Shown here piece by piece: positions 53,354 through 60,000 of a stretch of 60,000 nt of DNA. The notes beneath the pieces were generated by a model, which was not told the DNA's origin, did no database searches, and saw only the letters and a list, made by a program, of their open reading frames with translations. The position numbers were made by a program, and so were the translations under genes. Each line of letters starts with the position of its first letter. The first letter of the stretch is position 1. The stretch covers positions 17,519,001-17,579,000 of the forward strand of contig NC_092566.1 in NCBI RefSeq assembly GCF_037975245.1, given 5' to 3'. This DNA is from Apostichopus japonicus. Taxonomy: Eukaryota; Echinodermata; Holothuroidea; Aspidochirotida; Stichopodidae.

Positions 53354-53730
53354 ACCATTTCCTGATCAGGAAGCTGCGAGGAATATATATATAATATCTA
53401 TATATATATCTATATATATATATATATATATGAGTATATATATATATATTATATATATGAGTATATACATATATATAAATATATATTATATATAACCATT
53501 TCCTGATCAGGAAGCTGCGAGGAATATATATATAATATATATATATATATAACCATTTCCTAATCAGGAAGCTGCGAGGAATATATATATAATATATATA
53601 TATCTATATATATATATACATACATACATACATATATATATAAATATATATATATAGATATATATATATATATATTTAGATATATATTATATATATATTC
53701 CTCGCAGCTTCCTGATCAGGAAATGGTTGA
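53321..53730. repeat. TA microsatellite block with four copies of a palindromic core
   Basis: The core AACCATTTCCTGATCAGGAA followed by GCTGCGAGGAATATA occurs in direct orientation at about 53353, 53493 and 53551. It occurs inverted at about 53697-53728. TTCCTGATCAGGAA inside it is itself a perfect 14-bp palindrome (one copy has a mismatch). TA runs fill the spaces. Confidence 0.9.
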
Positions 53731-55627
53731 TAAAATATTTCCTCGGGTATTTCTTTCTCTCTCAGAATCCGCTGTCAATCGTTTCATCGTCGTGTATCAG
53801 ATTCATTTGACAAATGACCACACTGTATACAAATATGTTATCAACATTGAGTGTCTTTGCCACGAACTGTCAAGGTAATATAACACACCTGATTCGATTA
53901 ACAACACACGATTGGTTAGAGCTTGCTTGCATTGCAGGTAAAAATGTAATTACTACTTTTTTTTCCCAATCAATTACGCAACACATTTCTCCTATTAAGA
54001 CGTCACGATTGACGCTACGTCATCGTGTCGTTTTGTCAGTATATAAATATGAATAAAGGGTAAAGGTATCCCTTGAAGGCTCGGGTATATACATGTAGAC
54101 ATTAAAAAGCAATAGGATCACAAGAGTATAGAATAAATGTCAACCAATAATTGACAATGGTTTCGAAACAATGACGTCATTTTAACCACTACCTTGATTT
54201 GTGCTTCTATCAATATAGTTTCTGAACTGATTCGCAGGAATAATGTGTAATGCATAATAAATTTATGATAGGCAACGCTGTGGCAATATAGTATAATTTA
54301 AAGCAGAATATCTAGAAAACCAGAATAGCTATAGAAATATCATACTAGCACTCATTTTTTTATTGTGGAATTAGAAACATCAGGTTTTAAAAGGTCATCA
54401 GTGTTTTCTTGCCAGACTTTTGCACGGTTAAGATTGCTATAAGTGATTAAGAAAAAATGTTCTATTAATTCTCTATTTTACTCACAGCCCTTAATTAACG
54501 AAGAATGTTTGAAGAGACAATTAAATATCTTTTTTATGGATAACTATATATTTAGTGTGTAAAATGTTTGTTGGGTGACCAGTATCTGACTTACTAGCAT
54601 AATTGGGGGCGAGACCTTTGACCTTTAAGACTGGTCATGGTACTTTTAAGGAAAAGTCACCCAAGAAAGAACCTGGGCACGAAAAACTAAACAACCGAAC
54701 GACTGATCCGCTCTCAAGACTTCTTGCATCGAGACTTTGGGGTGTGCTCATCGTCAGGTGTGTATCACGGTTCCCGTTCAAGGGGAACAGAATGCTACGC
54801 ATGATCTTAGCCACATGGCCGAGAAGCTTTAAAACTGGTCAGGTTAACTGTTGGTATGAAACATTCAGGCAGGACTGAATTGAGACACTGACTCGAATCC
54901 CGCTGCACAGTATACTTTCAATGCTGCCATTTTAATATTTGTTCCGAAATCATATGTACTACAAATTCGTTCTGTCACCCTCAAACGTGAGAAGTGATTG
55001 CGTTTGAGTATTTGGTCGGACATTTCATGCATGAGCTGTCCAAAATACTCTGAAATTTAACTTAATGGAAGGATCGGGATCGTGTGGTAGTTATTATCAA
55101 TCGCTAACAAGCTAAATATACATATCCTCTTGTGATAGACAGCGCTCCAAAAAGCACGCTCTCTGGACAGGCGGGGTACCAAAACAAAGGCCCATCGTGT
55201 TACAGTGGTTGTACTACAATGAACACTTGTTCTAACGAGGGAAATTTCCTTGATTAACAAAGCATGGAGCTGCTCTGAAACAGCCTAACCGCCCACCCCC
55301 CTCCTCCCCCAACCCCATTCCCGCAGGAAATTATACGTTGTAATGGTTCTTGGTTATCATGCAATTGCGGGTGTACTGTAGACGGTACTAACACGGTCGT
55401 TAAAAGCGACTGCTTTCATTTTTATTTAAATGCGGACAAGGAATCGATATCGTTTCAAGACTATACACGTAAGGTAGGAATCTTACACCACTTTTGTACA
55501 GTCATATTTTCACGATGTGTTTGAATGCTCGGGATTTGGCTAAGCTTTAGGAGTTTTTAGGCCCTTACAACTCCCTGCCGCAATCTTCAAGGGGACCACC
55601 TCGGCATTAACAGCGAAACTCGATATA

Positions 55628-55653
55628 TTTTTTTTGGGGGGGGGGGGGGGGGG
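55628..55653. repeat. T8G18 homopolymer junction
   Basis: Eight T followed directly by eighteen G. Two similar junctions lie at 58989-59009 (T8G13) and 59808-59827 (T8G12). Confidence 0.95.
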
Positions 55654-58145
55654 AGTGGCACTACCTATACACTTCTGTTGGGCAAAGTTAGAAGTAAAAT
55701 TACTTTGTTACAACACAGTTTAGACCTTGAAGAAAATTATATTGTTATACTCCGAAACCCCGCCTACCTTCAGGATTAAGAAATACGTCAACATAATGCG
55801 TCAATATGAAGCTAATAACCAACGACCATCAACAAATATATCCGTACAAACGTGCGAAATAAGAGTAAATCATGACGAAAAGCATAATCCCGGATTTCAA
55901 AGAAGGAACTTTGGTCCTGTGGGTCGTTGAAACTGACGCCATGAACAAACGACTCCCGCTCAGTTTTGGATTAAATTAGATTTAAGGTTAATTCAGAAAA
56001 TCCCAAATAAAAGTGCTTTGGAAAACGTAAGCGTTTGGTGGCAGTTCTGATACAAATTCAAGCATGATTGTATAAAACTACCTCTTTGGCTTCTTTTATG
56101 GCAAACTTAGCATATAAATCAACAACTATAGAAATAGAGACCTGCTTAAGCTAAAAACTGAGCTATGCCTGTCGCTTTCATAACTCTGTTACGCACTCAT
56201 AAATTATAGCGACTCTTAGTATCGTTCCTGTAGTTTCAAGAGATTTTCTAATAAATTTCTAAGACACAAAATAGGTTGGATAACAACCAAATATGCAGGG
56301 ATACCAAAATTGCAATCAATTCTATTTAAAACTAATCACATTTCTGTCGTTGTGTAACGGGAAGGCTCAAGGTCACTTTGTGCAAAACTCGTATTATGTA
56401 TTATTATTAGGCTATTATTGTTATTACTATCATAATTATTATTGTTGTTATTATATCATGATTTGTTCCATTGTTTTGAATAAGTGTAGGCTTTACAAGC
56501 GTCGCATATATTTGCTGCTACACCTTACAAATAATAAGACATAGTAGCAATTTCTGGGATAATTAGCGATAAGTAGAGTTCATTGTGTTGCATATATACA
56601 AATTGATAAAGGGCAAACGACACATTTTCCGCCAAGAAAATGGGCTAAATGACGTCACACTCTATGTGGTTAAGGGAGTTATCTGTCATTTTCATTCAAA
56701 TGCAAGAAATTTCAAAATTATACGTTGTCAAATTTGTCATATTACGTAATTTTGTTACATTATTAACCATTTCTAAGGTCATCAGTATAGCTCCCTACCC
56801 CCTCGCCCACCCCAAAAAGAGTGCGTATGGTCACTCATGCTAAAATGTCAACAATGATTTGATTGCCCCTCTAAAATCATTTATCCACACCGAAAACTTT
56901 ATATTGTATATTTATTTCAATGATCTCTATAGGGAATAGTAGTATATATGGACGATCAACAAAAGTGAAAGGATAGGTACCTTGGAAATTTATGCATGAT
57001 TTATGCTGATCATTAAAACTGGTACGTCACCAACTCGAGAAAGATAAAATACAATGGCTTTCTTCATTTACCGATTGTTTATTTCCCTTTAAGCTTCTTT
57101 TCCCCCCGCTCTTTTTCTTCCATAACATTTCTGAACCTATAAGAGCACCGTTCAACAATTCCTGTAGCAATATCATAAGTGTAAAGTTATATACAATACA
57201 AATGTACATATATAACAAGATACGCATGCACACATGTTAAAAAAAAATTAAACCTATTTAATATAACAGTATACAAAAATATAAATATCGTCTTGTTGAG
57301 AAGCATTGAATTTGCTTTCTCAATTGAGACTGCAGAATATACCCAATCACTGTGCGATTTCCCCCTCTTCCCTACCCCTCTTCTTTAATCTACACCCTTC
57401 TCCCGCCCCTCCCTCCCGCTCCTCCTCGCTTTCCCATATACACCTGTTTGCCAGGTTTTGTTTCACTCTTTCACACAAATAAACTGAAGAACTTATCTTC
57501 GCAAAAAAGTCAAGTCATATAAGAAACCTAACATTTGACATCCATGACCGATAATAATTAACTAACAGTTCTGAAAACCAAATTGCCGTGTTTCTTAGGT
57601 TATAATAATAACATTCCATTTACACATTTTCTGAAACTTGTATAATGTGTAAAAATTGCACAATTAAGTACAGAGAGAAGTACATGTTCCTTACATCAAC
57701 AACATCTGCCCAGATTCTTATATGGAAAGTATAGGCTTCTGCTTTTAAACAGAACTGCTGTGACAACGTTGTTGCATTAGCACAGTGTTTCCGTACCTTT
57801 GTCAACACTCGCACATCATGGCAATTGATATAACGTTTTGCACCCAGTTTACAAGTTTGGGATGAACACTAAATGGTTTACTCTTTTTGAAAATTTGTTA
57901 TATGTGCTTGTGGCGTTGCTCACCCGCCCTTCCTCTGCAGTCCTACTTCGCACCCCTAGACTAGTCAAAATTACACATCCCTGGATAAATTGAATATATT
58001 TTGCATCTACATACCTTGGCAGTTGAACCGCCCCACCACCATCCCATCCCCCACTTGGGGTTAGACACTATCATTTTTGTTATATTCCATGTTTTTTGTT
58101 TGTTTCTTGTTTAGAATTAACGAACACATCACAAAGAGTAAAGCC

Positions 58146-58148
<3 letters not shown>

Positions 58149-58203
<55 letters not shown>
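58149..58203. repeat. (TA)n microsatellite
   Basis: About 55 bp of TA dinucleotides with a single interruption. A 70-codon frame across it is an artefact. Confidence 0.95.
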
Positions 58204-58204
<1 letters not shown>

Positions 58205-60000
58205 GTTCAACACATACGCTGGTAATATATCTCTTGTGTTTGAATGATGATAAAATTAACCTAAAAAAACGATTTTATATACCAAAGACGTTAGGCGCTG
58301 CTTCTTAGTGTTCTTTGACACAATAATCTGAAGTAAAAAACATGTCACAAATCGATGAAAAAGCCGTTCTTGCGCAGAAAAGAACAAAACAAATCGAACC
58401 CTGTTTATTATTGAAAGTTAATTTAGCCATGCAGTCCAACGCATTACAGTTTGTATTGTCACACATGTGAAATCAATTGATCCATATAGCATTGACTTCA
58501 GTTGCAATACCATAGACCTAGAGCTATTTTAAGCTCTGGTGTATTAAAGCTGCCCAAGTTTAAGCTGCCCAAGTTATATCAACAAGATGGTACCATAATC
58601 ATACAAAATTGAAGGAACATTTTTTACAGTTGGACAACAGGATGACCTGAAACTGAAAGACAATAGGCATTGTTTTGAAAGGTGTACGTATAGCTTAACT
58701 AATCTATTTCACTCAATGTTACGTTTCGTTTGTTACGTGAATAAAAATAGTTTCAGTTTTGTTTACCAAACTTTGTAAATTTATTTGAAAACAATGAAAC
58801 CCCAAAACTATTCTCTGAAAAAGTTGGGAAAATATTTTCACCAATACTGGGTACGTAGATGTATCCAACAAATTTGGGTAACGTTTTGCGCAAAAACGTG
58901 TAAACTGACGACAGCTTGACCAACTCTGAATTGCCAAAAAGTGATACATTGGTTAGGAATAGACTGCATTTATGCAGTTTTTATTTTATTTTTTTTGGGG
59001 GGGGGGGGGTGTGGGTGGATACATACGTATACCCAGCGTTAGATATAAGCCTTGAAATTTATATTTAAAAAATATTATTAAAAATGATAAACAAAAATCC
59101 CCATTGTATAAAATTTGTAAAAAACACCATTTTTAAAAAAAAAAAATTAATGAAGGAGTACACCGGTAATTAAGTTGACTTAAATCGTTGAAAGCCGAAT
59201 ATGAAAGTGGGATATACACACATATTAGACATATATGTGCATATACTTTGTTTGGCGGGATGGATAATCACAATTTCAGTGGAAAATTTGTCTTTTGCAT
59301 TATCGTATGACGGCAGGGCAACTTACCTAATAAGTTCTGGTATATAATTAAAAACGTGAATACAGTCACAGTATATAAAGAGAGTACATCATTGCATCGT
59401 GTTATGAAAATTGACGGTATATGCACTACAAGACACATTTACACAAAAAAAAAAATCATTGTTGCGCTACATCCTGAATTCGTGGCTCAGTTTTTTTTTA
59501 ATTTAGAAATGATAATATAAATATAATATATTATGTTGATAGAGGAATGACTTTTTTCGGTTGCAAACGAATTATTATCTACTTTGAAAGAAATTGCCCT
59601 GCAGTCAGTATAGAGAATCCTTGACATTGTAATATCTCACCTAGAACCCACTTTTTTTTTTCACAAAACGTGCAAATCAATCAAATTCAACTGCCAATTA
59701 TAATAAATAAGACGTGTTCGTACACATGAACAAAGCAGCAGTTAGGATAATTGTACGCCGTATCCATCATCGTTTAGCCTATATTATCAACTTATGACGT
59801 ATACATGTTTTTTTTGGGGGGGGGGGGAGGGGGTGGTGGAGGGGGTGGGCGGTGGTTAGAAATGAAATCATATGCTGAATTAAACCAAAATAAGGTTTCT
59901 GCAAATGTATACTCTTTTTACTTGTTACCGAAATTAATAAGGCATAATTCTGAACAATGGCGGGAACGATATACGGTGTTAACTTCAGATAATTGCAAAG

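Larger units (their letters stand above)
49043..60000. other. Upstream flank, no gene supported
   Basis: The first 250 bp presumably hold the 5' untranslated region and promoter. I see no convincing TATA box at a fixed spacing. The rest contains G runs, AT microsatellites and the repeats listed. Frames at 50706-50948, 53814-54056 and 54603-54878 have no recognisable domain. Confidence 0.5.

Noticed and set aside
54603-54878. 91-codon plus-strand frame in a less AT-rich patch
   Set aside because: No recognisable domain or splice context; it could be a decayed element or chance. Not enough to call a gene.

Overview
The window is AT-rich animal nuclear DNA: one spliced gene with consensus GT-AG introns up to about 11 kb, set among tandem satellites, small inverted-repeat transposons and a tRNA-derived SINE. 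The repeats and long introns suggest a marine invertebrate, possibly an echinoderm or another deuterostome. I cannot name the species, and that placement is a guess.

One gene dominates. It lies on the minus strand from a start codon at 49042 down to 4239 and continues off the left edge. I reconstructed 14 coding exons by hand. All 13 junctions keep one open reading frame, giving 610 residues plus one base. The N-terminus is an ALP/Enigma/synaptopodin-2 type PDZ domain split over exons 1 and 2. A short ZM-like motif follows in exon 4. Exons 5 to 11 encode a long proline-rich, probably disordered linker. Exons 12 and 13 encode a SoHo (sorbin homology) domain, the hallmark of vinexin/CAP/ArgBP2 (SORBS) adaptors. 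The SH3 domains expected of a SORBS protein would lie beyond the left edge. A PDZ domain in front of a SoHo domain is not the layout I know for vertebrate SORBS1-3 or fly CAP, so this is the main discovery candidate. The protein would plausibly act at actin anchoring sites such as Z-discs, dense bodies or focal adhesions.

Layout from right to left in coordinates, which is 5' to 3' for the gene: 60000-49043 is upstream DNA with no supported gene but several odd repeats. 49042-35405 is the PDZ/ZM module, including a 10.9-kb first intron with two tandem arrays and an exon-3 fragment duplicated in tandem. 35404-30042 is intron 4, which contains a CCAAT-rich, promoter-like patch exactly between the PDZ half and the SoHo half. 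30041-11194 is the linker, mostly symmetric phase-1 exons that look like cassettes. 10048-8291 is SoHo. 8290-1 holds one more exon, a 155-bp satellite, a palindromic element, a TIR element and a hammerhead-like motif.

I found no convincing gene on the plus strand, no functional tRNA or rRNA, and no CRISPR array. Nearly all other open frames are chance or repeat-derived.
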